A DNA stretch of 64,000 nucleotides from an uncultured Rhodopila sp. (GCF_903944925.1 NZ_CAJATU010000063.1:176870-240869); one strand, 5' to 3'. Shown: positions 1-11,036, counted from the stretch's first letter. Numbers and translations: made by a program. The notes: generated by a model not told the origin, from the sequence alone.

Positions 1-625
1 CCCCGAGTTCGAGATACGGGTCGGTTTCGTCCACCGGAGTCGGCCGCCGCGGCGTTTCGCCGAAGGCACGCTCCCACGCGATCTGGTCCAGCGCCATGCG
101 GCGGTGAACGCGGTGCAGGAACTCCTGCTCCCGCAGGTTCAGCGGCCCGTCGGCGCGGGCGATCGCGAACAGCGATCCCAGCACCTGTTCCAGCACGATG
201 CGATTGTCCGCGAATGAGTCCGCCAGTTGCGCGGCATAGGGTTCGAACGAGTCGGTGCTGTCGCGCGCCTGGTCGAACAGCCGGGCGATGCCGCGGGCGG
301 AGGCCGGCGGGACGCGGAAATTGCGCTTGAAGGCGTCGATCTCGGCCCGCGTCACCGGGCCATCCACCTTGCACAGCTTGGCCGCCAGCACCGTGACGGT
401 GATGGCGAAGACCTCCTGCCGCCGCCCGAGCAAGCCGGCCAGCCGGGCCGGATTGAACGCGGCGCCATTGCCGCCGAAGCTGCGGCCGCCGTTGAAGCTG
501 CTCCGGACGGAGTGCACCGAGCCGGAATCCGCCGCATGGCCTATAGCTGCCCCGATGACGAGGCCGTACGGGCCGCCGACGAGGAAACCGGCGGTCCCGC
601 CGATAATCTTACCCCAATAACTCAT
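1..625 (-). CDS. DjlA/TerB-like co-chaperone, 5' part (3' end outside window)
   Basis: The reading frame opens at an ATG at 625 on the minus strand and stays open to the window edge (about 208 codons), so the C-terminus is missing. The N-terminus (MSYWGKIIGGTAGFLVGGPYG) is a glycine-rich hydrophobic segment like the membrane anchor of DjlA. It is followed by a TerB-type helical region with the typical phrases EVFAITVTVLAAKLCKVDG and LFAIARADGPLNLREQEFL. A J domain would be expected beyond the left edge but cannot be seen. In the family, DjlA-type proteins are membrane-anchored DnaJ co-chaperones. Confidence is good for the TerB family and moderate for the DjlA name. Confidence 0.75.
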   Translation of the reverse strand, partial: MSYWGKIIGGTAGFLVGGPYGLVIGAAIGHAADSGSVHSVRSSFNGGRSFGGNGAAFNPARLAGLLGRRQEVFAITVTVLAAKLCKVDGPVTRAEIDAFKRNFRVPPASARGIARLFDQARDSTDSFEPYAAQLADSFADNRIVLEQVLGSLFAIARADGPLNLREQEFLHRVHRRMALDQIAWERAFGETPRRPTPVDETDPYLELG

Positions 626-760
626 GGGTTCACGTTACCATGGCGATACCGGCGACGGCAAAGCACGAACGGTGGAAACGAAATCGCGGTTCCGTTCCCG
701 CCCGTTGCGCGCCACGGGCACGGGTTCTAGCCTGAAGCGGCAGTGACGGAGGCCTGATTG

Positions 761-1561
761 ATGAACGCCATCCTCAAACGGCACGGCAACGCGGGCCAGC
801 GGGAGCGACTGCGCATTCGCGCCGGCGGCTTCACCGGTCCGACCTCCGGCCTCGCGCCGGGGCATGTGCAGGCGAACCTGGTCATCCTGCCGCGCGACCT
901 CGCGCATGACTTCCTGCGTTTTGCGCAGGCCAACCCGAAGCCGTGCCCGCTGCTGGCGGTGTCGGAGGCGGGCGATCCGCGCTTTCCGACGCTCGGCGAG
1001 GATCTCGATATCCGCACCGACCTGCCGCGCTACCGGGTGTGGCGGGACGGCGAACTGGTCTCGGAACCGGTCGATGTCCAGGACATCTGGCGCGACGATC
1101 TGGTCAGCTTCGCCATCGGCTGCTCGTTCTCGTTCGAGGAAGCGCTGATCGAGGATGGCATCGAGGTCCGGCATGTCACCCTCGGGTCGAACGTGCCGAT
1201 GTACCGGACGAACATCCCCTGCGTCTCGGCGGGCGTATTCAACGGGCCGCTGGTGGTATCGATGCGGCCGATGAAGCCGGCGGATGCGATCCGGGCGGTG
1301 CAGATCACCTCGCGCTTTCCCTCTGTGCACGGCGCGCCGGTGCATCTCGGCTTCCCGGAAGCCATCGGCATCGCGGATATCGGCAAACCCGACTACGGCG
1401 ATGCCGTGCCCATCGGCGCGGGCGAGATGCCGGTGTTCTGGGCCTGCGGCGTCACGCCGCAGGCGGTGATCGCCCGGGTGCGGCCGGCGTTCTGCATCAC
1501 CCACGCGCCGGGCAGCATGCTGGTAACCGATCTGCGCAACACCTCGCTGTCGGCGCTTTAG
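761..1561 (+). CDS. DUF1445 family putative hydro-lyase (D-glutamate cyclase N-terminal-half homologue)
   Basis: A 266-residue protein of the DUF1445 'putative hydro-lyase' family. Recognisable blocks are [69 protein letters not shown] and the C-terminal [16 protein letters not shown]. The ATG at 761 is chosen over the TTG just before it because GGAGG (748-752) lies 8 nt upstream. The next gene starts 9 nt after the stop, so the two are almost certainly cotranscribed. In mammals this domain is fused to a DUF4392 domain in mitochondrial D-glutamate cyclase (DGLUCY, C14orf159), which converts D-glutamate to 5-oxo-D-proline. The same reaction here is an inference from that fusion. Confidence 0.88.
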   Translation: MNAILKRHGNAGQRERLRIRAGGFTGPTSGLAPGHVQANLVILPRDLAHDFLRFAQANPKPCPLLAVSEAGDPRFPTLGEDLDIRTDLPRYRVWRDGELVSEPVDVQDIWRDDLVSFAIGCSFSFEEALIEDGIEVRHVTLGSNVPMYRTNIPCVSAGVFNGPLVVSMRPMKPADAIRAVQITSRFPSVHGAPVHLGFPEAIGIADIGKPDYGDAVPIGAGEMPVFWACGVTPQAVIARVRPAFCITHAPGSMLVTDLRNTSLSAL

Positions 1562-1570
1562 ATCCCGGGG

Positions 1571-2455
1571 ATGCGAGCGCTGATTGACCGGATCGAGGCG
1601 GTGATTCAGCGCGACGTCGGGCGGGGGATGGAGGCCGTCTTCCAGGCGGCGCGCGGCGGGCTGCACGGCGCGGTCCAGGCCCTGGCAGACCATCATGCAC
1701 CCCGCATCGGCCTGATCACCGGATTTTTCGTGCCGGGCGGCGATCCCCCCGCGGCGGAGACGGATGGTCCGGCGGGGGCGGCGCTGCTGGCTTTCGGATT
1801 TCTCGGCGCCGGGCTGGACTGCCGCCTGGCCACCGATACCGGGTGCGCATCCGCCTGCCGGGCCGCACTGGCTCGGGTCGGGGCTGGCGCGGTGCCGATC
1901 GACCACGTCGCGCCGGATGAGGAGGTCGATGGGCTGGTGGATCGCTGGCGGGCGGCCGGGATCGATTGGGTGATCGCCATCGAGCGCTGCGGCCCGTCCG
2001 CCGATGGCCGCGCCCGCAACATGCGCGGTGGGGACATTTCCGCCCATGCCGCGCCGCTGGACCGCCTGTTCAGCGCCGAACCCTGGCGCACCATCGCCAT
2101 CGGCGACGGCGGCAACGAGATCGGCATGGGCTGCGTACCGCGGGCACTGATCGCCAAGCATGTGCCGCTGGGGGAGCTGAACGGCTGCGTTGTGCCGGCG
2201 GATTTTCTGATCGCCGCGGGGGTCTCGCACTGGGGGGCCTACGCGATGCTGGCGGCGCTGGCGCTGCTGCGGCCGGATTGGGCGGCGGCGCTGCGGGCCG
2301 GCCTGGACCCGGTGCTGGACCGGGCGGTGGTCGAAGCGATGGTGCGGCTCGGCCCGGCGGTGGACGGGGTAACGCGGCGGCGCGAGCAGACCATCGATGC
2401 GCTGGCGATGGAGGTGCACCACGGTGTGATGGCGGCGGTGCGGGCCGTATGTTGA
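1571..2455 (+). CDS. DUF4392 family protein (D-glutamate cyclase C-terminal-half homologue)
   Basis: A 294-residue soluble protein matching the DUF4392 domain. It shows the early ITGFFVPGG segment, the aspartate-rich AIERCGPSADGRARNMRG segment, and IAIGDGGNEIGMG, the glycine-rich signature of the family. It follows the DUF1445 gene by 9 nt, reproducing as two genes the N-to-C order of the fused mammalian D-glutamate cyclase. The Shine-Dalgarno match is poor (CCGGGG directly before the ATG), which suggests coupling to the upstream stop codon. The gene converges on the ABC permease gene with a gap of about 30 bp. Catalytic residues were not assigned. Confidence 0.85.
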   Translation: MRALIDRIEAVIQRDVGRGMEAVFQAARGGLHGAVQALADHHAPRIGLITGFFVPGGDPPAAETDGPAGAALLAFGFLGAGLDCRLATDTGCASACRAALARVGAGAVPIDHVAPDEEVDGLVDRWRAAGIDWVIAIERCGPSADGRARNMRGGDISAHAAPLDRLFSAEPWRTIAIGDGGNEIGMGCVPRALIAKHVPLGELNGCVVPADFLIAAGVSHWGAYAMLAALALLRPDWAAALRAGLDPVLDRAVVEAMVRLGPAVDGVTRRREQTIDALAMEVHHGVMAAVRAVC

Positions 2456-2487
2456 TGCTGTGTCAGGACCCGCGGTGATCGAGCTAC

Positions 2488-3411
2488 CTACGCGCGTGCC
2501 TGGAACGGCCGTCCCAGCATCGCCGGACGGTGCAGCCGGATCAACCGCCGATCGCGGGAGATCAGCACAAGAACGACCACGGTGCCGATATAGGGCAGGG
2601 CGGACAGCAGCGCCGACGGCACCGCCACGCCCAGCGCCTGCACATACAGAGAGAGATACATCAGTGCGCCGAAGAACCACGCCCCGATCAGCAGCCACAA
2701 TGGCCGCCATGCGGCGAACGTAACCAGCGCCACCGCCACCCAGCCGCGCCCGGCGGTCATGTCCTGCGCCCAGAGCGGCGTATAGGCAAGCGACATATAC
2801 GCCCCCGCCAACCCCGCGAGCGCCCCGCCAAACGCCACCGCGCCATACCTGATCGGCACCACCGCATAGCCCAGCGCATGCGCCGCATCGTGGGAATCCC
2901 CGACCGCCCGCAGGATCAGCCCGAGATGCGTGGACCGGATGCACCACGCCACCACGCCCAGAATTGCAAACGACAGGTAAACCAGGATGTCGTGCCCGAA
3001 AACCACCGGCCCCAGCACGGGAATATCGGTCAGGAACGGAATATGCAGCTTCGGCAATGTTGGTGCCGGGATGCCGACATAGCCCGCGCCGAGCAGAGCG
3101 CTGAAGCCCCGGCCGAAGATTGTCAACGCCAGTCCCGTGGCCGTCTGGTTCGCCTGCAACGTCAGCGAAACGAGCGCGAACAGCAAGGCCAAGGCCGTTC
3201 CCGCCAGCAACGCCGCCAGCACCCCCAGCGTCGTTACGCCCGTTTCGTTCGCGGTTGCGAAGCCGGCGATGGCGCCCGCCAGCATCATCCCCTCGACCCC
3301 GAGGTTCAACACACCGACTTTCTCCACCACCAGTTCGCCGGTCGCCGCCAGCAGCAGCGGCGTGGCGGCGGCGACGGTGCTGACGAGGAACGCAACCGCC
3401 AATTCGGTCAT
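2488..3411 (-). CDS. ABC transporter permease, BMP-type nucleoside/simple-sugar importer (second permease)
   Basis: A 307-residue, very hydrophobic inner-membrane protein of the BPD_transp_2 family (NupQ/YufQ-like). The family segment EKVGVLNLGVEGMMLAGAI lies near the N-terminus, and the long TM helices and final RLHRPAMLGRP tail fit. Its ATG at 3411 abuts the stop of the preceding permease gene. It is the last gene of a minus-strand operon containing two permeases, an ATPase and a Bmp-type binding protein. In the family such systems import nucleosides or related compounds; the exact substrate cannot be read from sequence. Confidence 0.92.
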   Translation of the reverse strand: MTELAVAFLVSTVAAATPLLLAATGELVVEKVGVLNLGVEGMMLAGAIAGFATANETGVTTLGVLAALLAGTALALLFALVSLTLQANQTATGLALTIFGRGFSALLGAGYVGIPAPTLPKLHIPFLTDIPVLGPVVFGHDILVYLSFAILGVVAWCIRSTHLGLILRAVGDSHDAAHALGYAVVPIRYGAVAFGGALAGLAGAYMSLAYTPLWAQDMTAGRGWVAVALVTFAAWRPLWLLIGAWFFGALMYLSLYVQALGVAVPSALLSALPYIGTVVVLVLISRDRRLIRLHRPAMLGRPFQARA

Positions 3412-4484
3412 CAGGCAGCCTTCGGTTTGTTCAGAACCCAGCGGATTCGGTTCAGCAGCAGAATGTCGCAGCCCAGCAGGTAGAACAGCAGGATGCCCTG
3501 GAATATTCCGGTAACCGCATTAGGCAGCCCCAGGTTGATCTGCGCCGCGTCGCCGCCGAGATAGGTCAGCGCCAGTAGCAGTCCCGCCGGGATCACGCCG
3601 ATCGGATTGAGCCGCCCAAGAAACGCCACGATGATGGCGGTGAAGCCGTAGCCGGGGGAAAGCGTCGTGGTCAGTTGGCCCAGCGTTCCGGTCGCCTCCA
3701 GCACGCCGGCCAGCCCGGCCAGGCCACCGCTGATCAGCATCGCCACCCAGACCAGGCGATTCTCGCTGAACCCGGCGAACCGTGCCGCTCGGGTCGCCTG
3801 GCCGAGCACGCGGAACTGAAAGCCCAGCAGGGATTTCTCCAGCATCACCCACACGGCAATCGCGATCAGCGGGGCGAGCAGGACGCCGATATGAACATTG
3901 CTGTCCTCGATCAGCCGGGGCGCCAATGCTGTGTCGGAGAACAACGCGGTTTGCGGGAAGCCGAAGCCCTCCGGGTCTCGCCACGGCCCGGTAACGAGGT
4001 ATACCAGCAGATACTGGCAGATGTAGGCGAACATCAGGCTGGTGAGGATTTCGTTGGCGTTGAAGCGGATGCGCAACCAGGCTACCAGCCCGCCATTGAT
4101 CATGCCGCCGATAAAGCCCCCGGCGACGATGGCAGGGAACAGCGCCCGGGAGGGCGCGTCGGGAAACGCCAGCGCGATGCCGCCGCCGCAAATCGCACCG
4201 AGGGTGAACTGGCCGTCGGTGCCGATGTTCCAGACGTTCGCCCGGTAGGCCAGCGACAGCCCGACGCCCATCATGATCAGCGGCGCGGCCTTAACCGCCA
4301 GGGCCTGGAACCCGTCCTGTTGAAGCAATGGTGTGACCAGGAATGTGTAGACGGTCAAGCCGGGCGGCCGCCCCATCGCGGCAAAGATCAGCCCTGATGT
4401 CGCCCCGGTCAATACCAATGCCAGTATGGGCGCCGCATAGCGCCAGAATTTGGATTCGTAGCCGCGGGCTTCGATCTTAAGCAT
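3411..4484 (-). CDS. ABC transporter permease, BMP-type nucleoside/simple-sugar importer (first permease)
   Basis: A 357-residue polytopic membrane protein (NupP/YufP-like). It carries the family segments LAYRANVWNIGTDGQFTLGA and RFNANEILTSLMFAYI, plus AARFAGFSENRLVW in the cytoplasmic coupling region. Its start overlaps the 3' end of the ATPase gene by 8 bp and its stop touches the start of the next permease, so translation is probably coupled through the operon. Together the two permeases would form a heterodimeric pore. Nothing looks truncated. Confidence 0.92.
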   Translation of the reverse strand: MLKIEARGYESKFWRYAAPILALVLTGATSGLIFAAMGRPPGLTVYTFLVTPLLQQDGFQALAVKAAPLIMMGVGLSLAYRANVWNIGTDGQFTLGAICGGGIALAFPDAPSRALFPAIVAGGFIGGMINGGLVAWLRIRFNANEILTSLMFAYICQYLLVYLVTGPWRDPEGFGFPQTALFSDTALAPRLIEDSNVHIGVLLAPLIAIAVWVMLEKSLLGFQFRVLGQATRAARFAGFSENRLVWVAMLISGGLAGLAGVLEATGTLGQLTTTLSPGYGFTAIIVAFLGRLNPIGVIPAGLLLALTYLGGDAAQINLGLPNAVTGIFQGILLFYLLGCDILLLNRIRWVLNKPKAA

Positions 4485-6033
4485 GGGCGACCGCCGAATC
4501 CGCCACCATGTCCTCGGACGTGCCGCCCATCAGCCGGCCGATGGACTCCACCGTGGCGGACCGCGTCGCCACCGGTTCCGACACCCGCCCGCCGGCGATC
4601 ACGGCAATGCGGTCCGCCAGCACAAAGATCTCGTCCAGATCCTGTGAAATGATCATCACCGCGGCACCACCTTGCGCCAGCGCCATGATCGCCTCGTGGA
4701 TCGCCAAGGCCGCACCGGCATCGACGCCCCATGTCGGCTGGTTGATCACCAGCACGCCGGGATCCTGCAAAACCTCGCGGCCGACAAGGAATTTCTGCAA
4801 ATTTCCGCCGGACAAAGACCGGGCCTCCGCCCGCGGGCCCGTGGTGCGCACGTCGAAGCGCTTGATGATGTCATCCGCAAAGGCCAAGGTTCGCTTCTTG
4901 TCGATCACCCCGAAGCGCACCAGCGCGCCGCGCAGATACCCCGACAGGAACGCGTTGTCCGCCAAACTCATGGTCGTCACCGCGCCATGCCCGTTGCGTT
5001 CCTCCGGCACGAAGCAGCCGCGGATGCGGCGGCGTTCGGCCGGACCCATGTGCCCGGCCGCGACACCGTCGATCAGCACGCTCTCCGGCTTGCCGGCGGG
5101 GATTTCGCCCGACAGCCCGTCTATCAGCTCGCTCTGCCCGTTCCCGGCGATGCCGGCGATCCCCAGGATTTCCCCACCGGCGATCGACAGCGAAATGTCT
5201 TTCAGACTGGTTCCGAACTGGTTGTGCGATCTTATCGTCAGGCGATCAAGCACAAGCCGCGCCGGCGCATTGCCCGAAACCAACGGCCGAGGCGTCGGCA
5301 AGCGCAGATCCATGTTGATCATGATCTCCGCCAGTTGCTTGACCGTCTTCCCCGCCGGAGCGCAGCGCGCAACGTTCCGGCCCAGCCGCATGATCGTCGC
5401 CGCCGAACACAGTGCGCGCACTTCCTCCAGCTTGTGACTGATATACAGGATCGAGCAGCCCTCCGACGCCAGCCGGCGCAGGGTTACGAACAGCTTCTGC
5501 ACCTCGCTCGGCGTCAGCACCGATGTCGGCTCGTCCATGATCAGCAGCTTCGGATTTTGCAGCAGGCAACGCACGATTTCGATTCGCTGGCGTTCCCCCA
5601 CGGACAGGTCATGCACGACGCGATCGGGGTCCAGCGGTAGGCCGTACTCGGTGGAAATCTGCAGGATGCGGCCGCGCAGCCCAACCCGTTCCTTTGCCGT
5701 AGCGAGACCGAGGGCGATGTTCTCGGTCACCGTCAGTGCTTCGAACAGCGAAAAATGCTGGAACACCATGCCGATGCCCAGGCGTTGGGCGGCGCCGGGG
5801 GTCGGGATCGAAACCTGCTGTCCCTCCCAGACGATCTCGCCGGCATCAGGCTTGACCACGCCGTAGATCATCTTGACCAGCGTGCTTTTGCCGGCGCCGT
5901 TTTCGCCCAGCAGGGCGTGGATCTGGTTGCGCTCGACCGTCAGCGAAACATGATCGTTCGCCAAACAGCCCGGATACTGCTTGGTCATGCCCGTCATCGT
6001 CAGCAGCGGGCCGGACGGCGTGGACTCATTCAT
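4477..6033 (-). CDS. ABC transporter ATP-binding protein, BMP-type importer (two fused ATPase domains)
   Basis: A 518-residue protein with two tandem nucleotide-binding domains. The first has a canonical Walker A (GENGAGKST), signature (LSVGERQRIEI) and Walker B (LLIMDEPTSVL). The second has the degenerate P-loop typical of sugar/nucleoside importers (GIAGNGQSEL) but keeps a good signature (LSGGNLQKFLVGREVL). Such asymmetry is normal in RbsA/NupO-type ATPases. The gene lies between the binding-protein gene (27 bp gap) and the permeases (8 bp overlap). It should energise uptake of the substrate bound by the lipoprotein/periplasmic component. Confidence 0.94.
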   Translation of the reverse strand: MNESTPSGPLLTMTGMTKQYPGCLANDHVSLTVERNQIHALLGENGAGKSTLVKMIYGVVKPDAGEIVWEGQQVSIPTPGAAQRLGIGMVFQHFSLFEALTVTENIALGLATAKERVGLRGRILQISTEYGLPLDPDRVVHDLSVGERQRIEIVRCLLQNPKLLIMDEPTSVLTPSEVQKLFVTLRRLASEGCSILYISHKLEEVRALCSAATIMRLGRNVARCAPAGKTVKQLAEIMINMDLRLPTPRPLVSGNAPARLVLDRLTIRSHNQFGTSLKDISLSIAGGEILGIAGIAGNGQSELIDGLSGEIPAGKPESVLIDGVAAGHMGPAERRRIRGCFVPEERNGHGAVTTMSLADNAFLSGYLRGALVRFGVIDKKRTLAFADDIIKRFDVRTTGPRAEARSLSGGNLQKFLVGREVLQDPGVLVINQPTWGVDAGAALAIHEAIMALAQGGAAVMIISQDLDEIFVLADRIAVIAGGRVSEPVATRSATVESIGRLMGGTSEDMVADSAVAHA

Positions 6034-6060
6034 GGCGAAGCTCTCGCGGCAAAGCGGAAT

Positions 6061-7143
6061 TCAGGTCAATTTGCCGTCCACCCCCTGCACCAGCCACTGC
6101 ATATGCGACAGCGCATCGTCATCCATCGTCGTCCCCGCCGCAACCTTCACCGCGCCGCTCTGATCCGCGATCGGCCCTACGAAAACCTTGTTCTTGCCCG
6201 ATTTGATATCGGCAATCGTTGCGGTCCCCAGCGCCGAGACGTCGTCCGGCATGTTCTCGAACGGCGCCATCGCGAGCATGCCGGTGTCGAAGCCGCCCCA
6301 GGTGTCGGTACTCTTCCACGTGCCGTCCAGGACGTCGCCGATGCGCTTGATGTAGTAGGGCGCCCAGTTATCGGTGCTGGCGCTAAGCTGAGTGCCCTCG
6401 GCGAATTTTGCCATGTCGGTGGACTGGCCGAAGCCCTTGATGCCGCGGCTGGCAGCGGCCTGCAGCGGCGCGGGGCTATCAGTGTGCTGGGTGATAATGT
6501 CGCAGCCCTGGTCCATCAGCGCTTTCGCCGCGTCGCCCTCCTTCGGCGGATCGTACCACGAATTGATCAGCACCACCTTCATCCGCGCCATCGGGTTGAC
6601 CGACTGCATACCCAGCATGAAGGCATTGACGCCCTGGACGACCTCCGGCACCGGCACCGAGCCGACATAACCGGCCAGCCCGGCCTTGCTCAGCTTTCCG
6701 GCGATCACGCCCTGCACGTAACGTCCCTGGTAGAAACGAATATTGTAGTCGGAGATGTTCGTTCCGCGTTTGTAGCCGGTAGCATGCTCATAGAACACCG
6801 CCGGATGTTTCCTGGCCGAATTGACCACGTAGTTCATATAGCCGAACGATGTCGCAAAGATCAGCTTGTGGCCGGAATTAGCAAGGTCGTTCATCACCTT
6901 CTCGGAGTCCGGCCCCTCGGCGACGTTCTCCACATAGGTGGTCTTGATCTTGTCGCCGTAATGGTCCACCGCCGCCTTGCGGGCGACGTCATGCTGGTAA
7001 GTCCAGCCGAAATCGCCGACGGGTCCGAGGTAGACAAAGCCGACTTTCAACGGGTCCGCGGCAAAGGCGGGGCGAAACAGGGCGGGCGCCGCGGAGGCGA
7101 CTGCACCGGCGCCGATAATGCGGATGAACTGACGTCGTAGCAT
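6061..7143 (-). CDS. BMP-family ABC transporter substrate-binding protein
   Basis: A 360-residue periplasmic binding protein of the Bmp/Med family, with GFVYLGPVGDFGWTYQHD at the mature N-terminus and the family phrases FATSFGYMN and YKRGTNISDYNIRFYQGRY. The ATG at 7143 is preferred because AGGGAG precedes it at proper spacing and it yields a signal peptide, MLRRQFIRIIGAGAVASAAP, ending in an AFA-A cleavage site. The RRQFI sequence resembles a twin-arginine motif, so Tat export is possible. Its position between a nucleoside deaminase and the transporter core points to a nucleobase or nucleoside ligand (inference). Confidence 0.93.
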   Translation of the reverse strand: MLRRQFIRIIGAGAVASAAPALFRPAFAADPLKVGFVYLGPVGDFGWTYQHDVARKAAVDHYGDKIKTTYVENVAEGPDSEKVMNDLANSGHKLIFATSFGYMNYVVNSARKHPAVFYEHATGYKRGTNISDYNIRFYQGRYVQGVIAGKLSKAGLAGYVGSVPVPEVVQGVNAFMLGMQSVNPMARMKVVLINSWYDPPKEGDAAKALMDQGCDIITQHTDSPAPLQAAASRGIKGFGQSTDMAKFAEGTQLSASTDNWAPYYIKRIGDVLDGTWKSTDTWGGFDTGMLAMAPFENMPDDVSALGTATIADIKSGKNKVFVGPIADQSGAVKVAAGTTMDDDALSHMQWLVQGVDGKLT

Positions 7144-7207
7144 AGCGAACTCCCTGGCGCGTTCCTCGTTCCCTTGCATCGATGCAAGCGCCGCGCCATC
7201 AAAGCGC

Positions 7208-7681
7208 TTAGTGATTCGAGAAGCCTTTGTGCACCGCACGGGACTCATCTTCCAGCAGCGGCCCCTCCACCTCGATGACTCGCTGGCCGGCGCCGAGCAC
7301 TTTGCGGCAGGGCAGGTCCATGGTCAGGTTTTCCGGATGCGGGCCGATAAGGGCGGCGAGGTCACGCTCCGACAGGCCGTAGACAACGCGGCCGACCCCG
7401 GCCCAGTAGGCGGAGCCGGCGCACATCGCGCAAGGCTCGGCGCTGGCGTACAGGGTGCACGTAGCGAGGAAATCGGCAGCGTAGGCTTGGCTCGCGCGGG
7501 TCATGAGGACGCGCTCGGCATGGGCGGTGTGATCACCGGAGGCGCCATGGGCATTGCCGGCTTCCATCGGAACGGCACCGTCGGGGCCGACAAGCACCGA
7601 GCCGAACCGGTGGTCGCCGGCGGCACGCGCCGCCCTGGCGATGTCGAGCGTCAGGCGGAGGTAGTCCTCGCGCGTCTTCAC
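7208..7681 (-). CDS. Nucleoside/nucleobase deaminase (CMP/dCMP deaminase superfamily)
   Basis: A 157-residue zinc-dependent deaminase. The catalytic HAE motif lies at residues 54-56 and the second zinc site PCAMC at 83-87, the standard pattern of the cytidine/guanine deaminase fold. The C-terminal half (YWAGVGRVVYGLSERDLAAL and GPLLEDESRAVHKGF) resembles guanine-deaminase/TadA-like enzymes rather than cytidine deaminases. It lies 64 bp upstream of the Bmp binding-protein gene and 74 bp downstream of the aminotransferase, so it probably shares their transcript. Guanine deamination is a reasonable guess but not shown. Confidence 0.88.
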   Translation of the reverse strand: MKTREDYLRLTLDIARAARAAGDHRFGSVLVGPDGAVPMEAGNAHGASGDHTAHAERVLMTRASQAYAADFLATCTLYASAEPCAMCAGSAYWAGVGRVVYGLSERDLAALIGPHPENLTMDLPCRKVLGAGQRVIEVEGPLLEDESRAVHKGFSNH

Positions 7682-7755
7682 GCTGCGATCAAACTATGGG
7701 CAGGGGCGGACAAAAAACGGGCGTGACGCAGCATGTCGGCCTCCCTTTGAACCCC

Positions 7756-9138
7756 CTAGCCGATTGTCCCCTCCCGCCGCAGCGCCCGGATCGTTGCGCG
7801 GAACGCATCGACCGTGATCGCCATCTCCTCCTCCCCGTGCATGGCCGAGATCGTGCCCGATGGCGCGGTGTTGAGATCGACCCCGTTCACCAGCATGCCC
7901 ATCCGCACCAGCGCGGGCATGTTGATGCCGCGCGGCTTCCCCATCATCTGCGGAATGAACGCCGCCGCATCGAAGCGGCTCGGCACGATGTCGGCACCTT
8001 CCGGGTTGGTGAAGATGTGCAGGCCGGAGTAGGTCCCGTACACCGCCCACTTCACGCCCTCATCCTCCAGCACGTCGTTCATCTTCGCCCGCACTGCGGT
8101 GCCGTAGGCATTCGCGCGCGCGCAGGCATCGGTCGAGGCCAGGATCTCCAGCGTCGCGATCCCCGCTGCGGCGGAAACCGGGTTGGCGTTGAACGTGCCC
8201 TGATGGCCGATTTTCTCATGCCCCGTGGCCTTGGCGGCATCGAAATCGAGCCAGTCGAGAATATCCTTCCGGCCGCCCACCGCGCCGCCCGGCAGGCCGC
8301 CCGCAACGATCTTCGCCAGGGTGGTCAGGTCGGGGGTGATGCCGACCGCCGCCTGCACGCCGCCGGGGGAGACGCGGAAACCCGTTACGACCTCGTCGAA
8401 GATCAGCACCGTCCCGGCCTGCTTCATCAGATCCCGAAGCACCTGCAAAAATGCTGGCGCGATCGGCATGCGCCCGAAGCTGGCCCCCGTCGGTTCCAGA
8501 ATGACCGCGGCAATGTCCTTATGGTCGTTGAAGATCCGGGTGATGCCGGCGACATCATTCGGATCGCAAAGCAGAACGTTCTCCGACACGCCGTCCACCA
8601 CGCCGCTGGTCGCGGTGCCATCGAAATGGTTGATATGGCCGCTGGTCATGTGGTCGTTCCAGCCGTGGAAATGGCCGCGGAATCGCACCAGCTTCGACCG
8701 CCCGGTGTAGGCACGCGCCAGACGCAACGCCATCAGCGTCGCCTCCGTGCCGGAGGAGGTGAAGCGCACCCGCTCGGCCGATGGCACCATCTGCGTAATC
8801 AGTTCCGCCCAGCGAATCTCCGGCTCATGGCAGGCACCGAAATGCGTGCCGTGGTCGAGCGCTGCATGGATCGCCCGGGTCACGTCCGGGTGGTTATGGC
8901 CGAGGATCAACGCGCCGTGGCCGCCGAAATAATCGACATATTTGTTGCCATCGACGTCCCACTTCACCGGCCCGAGCGCGCGGGAGACATAGAGCGGGTA
9001 GGGATCGAAATGCCGGCTGTCATGCGCCAGGCCGCTCGGCAGCACCGCACGCGCCTTGGCGGCCAGCGCTGCGGACCCGGGGGTCATCGCCTCATACGCG
9101 GCGGTCAGGGTCGCATTCGGCAAGGTGCTGGCGGACAT
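7756..9138 (-). CDS. Class III aminotransferase (glutamate-1-semialdehyde aminomutase-like)
   Basis: A 460-residue PLP enzyme. Visible elements are WDVDGNKYVDYFGGHGALILGHNHP near the N-terminus, the PLP-site aspartate in LIFDEVVTGFRVSPGG, the probable Schiff-base lysine in TTLAKIVAGGLPGGAVGG, and GHQGTFNANPVSAAAG. Length and motifs fit the HemL-like branch of class III aminotransferases, which includes beta-amino-acid and omega-transaminases. It appears to be the first gene of the transporter/deaminase operon, so a catabolic amine or beta-amino-acid substrate is more likely than heme synthesis. That choice is an inference from context. Confidence 0.88.
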   Translation of the reverse strand: MSASTLPNATLTAAYEAMTPGSAALAAKARAVLPSGLAHDSRHFDPYPLYVSRALGPVKWDVDGNKYVDYFGGHGALILGHNHPDVTRAIHAALDHGTHFGACHEPEIRWAELITQMVPSAERVRFTSSGTEATLMALRLARAYTGRSKLVRFRGHFHGWNDHMTSGHINHFDGTATSGVVDGVSENVLLCDPNDVAGITRIFNDHKDIAAVILEPTGASFGRMPIAPAFLQVLRDLMKQAGTVLIFDEVVTGFRVSPGGVQAAVGITPDLTTLAKIVAGGLPGGAVGGRKDILDWLDFDAAKATGHEKIGHQGTFNANPVSAAAGIATLEILASTDACARANAYGTAVRAKMNDVLEDEGVKWAVYGTYSGLHIFTNPEGADIVPSRFDAAAFIPQMMGKPRGINMPALVRMGMLVNGVDLNTAPSGTISAMHGEEEMAITVDAFRATIRALRREGTIG

Positions 9139-9241
9139 GGATTACCTCTTCGGAAGTCGATGCCGATCACTATACCGATTCCCGGCCCGGCGCACGTGGC
9201 CCCTTTTATCGTCATGGCTCAGACACTTCGAAAGGGCGGCA

Positions 9242-10894
<1,653 letters not shown>

Positions 10895-11036
10895 GCTGCT
10901 CTCCCCCTGCCGACCCGGGCTGTGGGCGGCACGGTTGCTAGGTCCAACTTCGGCGCGCCGCCGTCAAGACGCGGGTCTTTGCGAACCGGGCCGGCTTCGG
11001 CATGCTTGGCGGGAAACGGCGGGGGAGGAAACGGCG

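Noticed and set aside
635..2947. Long minus-strand open frame (770 codons) opposite the D-glutamate cyclase pair
   Set aside because: Its protein is arginine/histidine-rich without any family pattern, and it lies antisense to two well-supported genes. GC-rich DNA gives such frames often.
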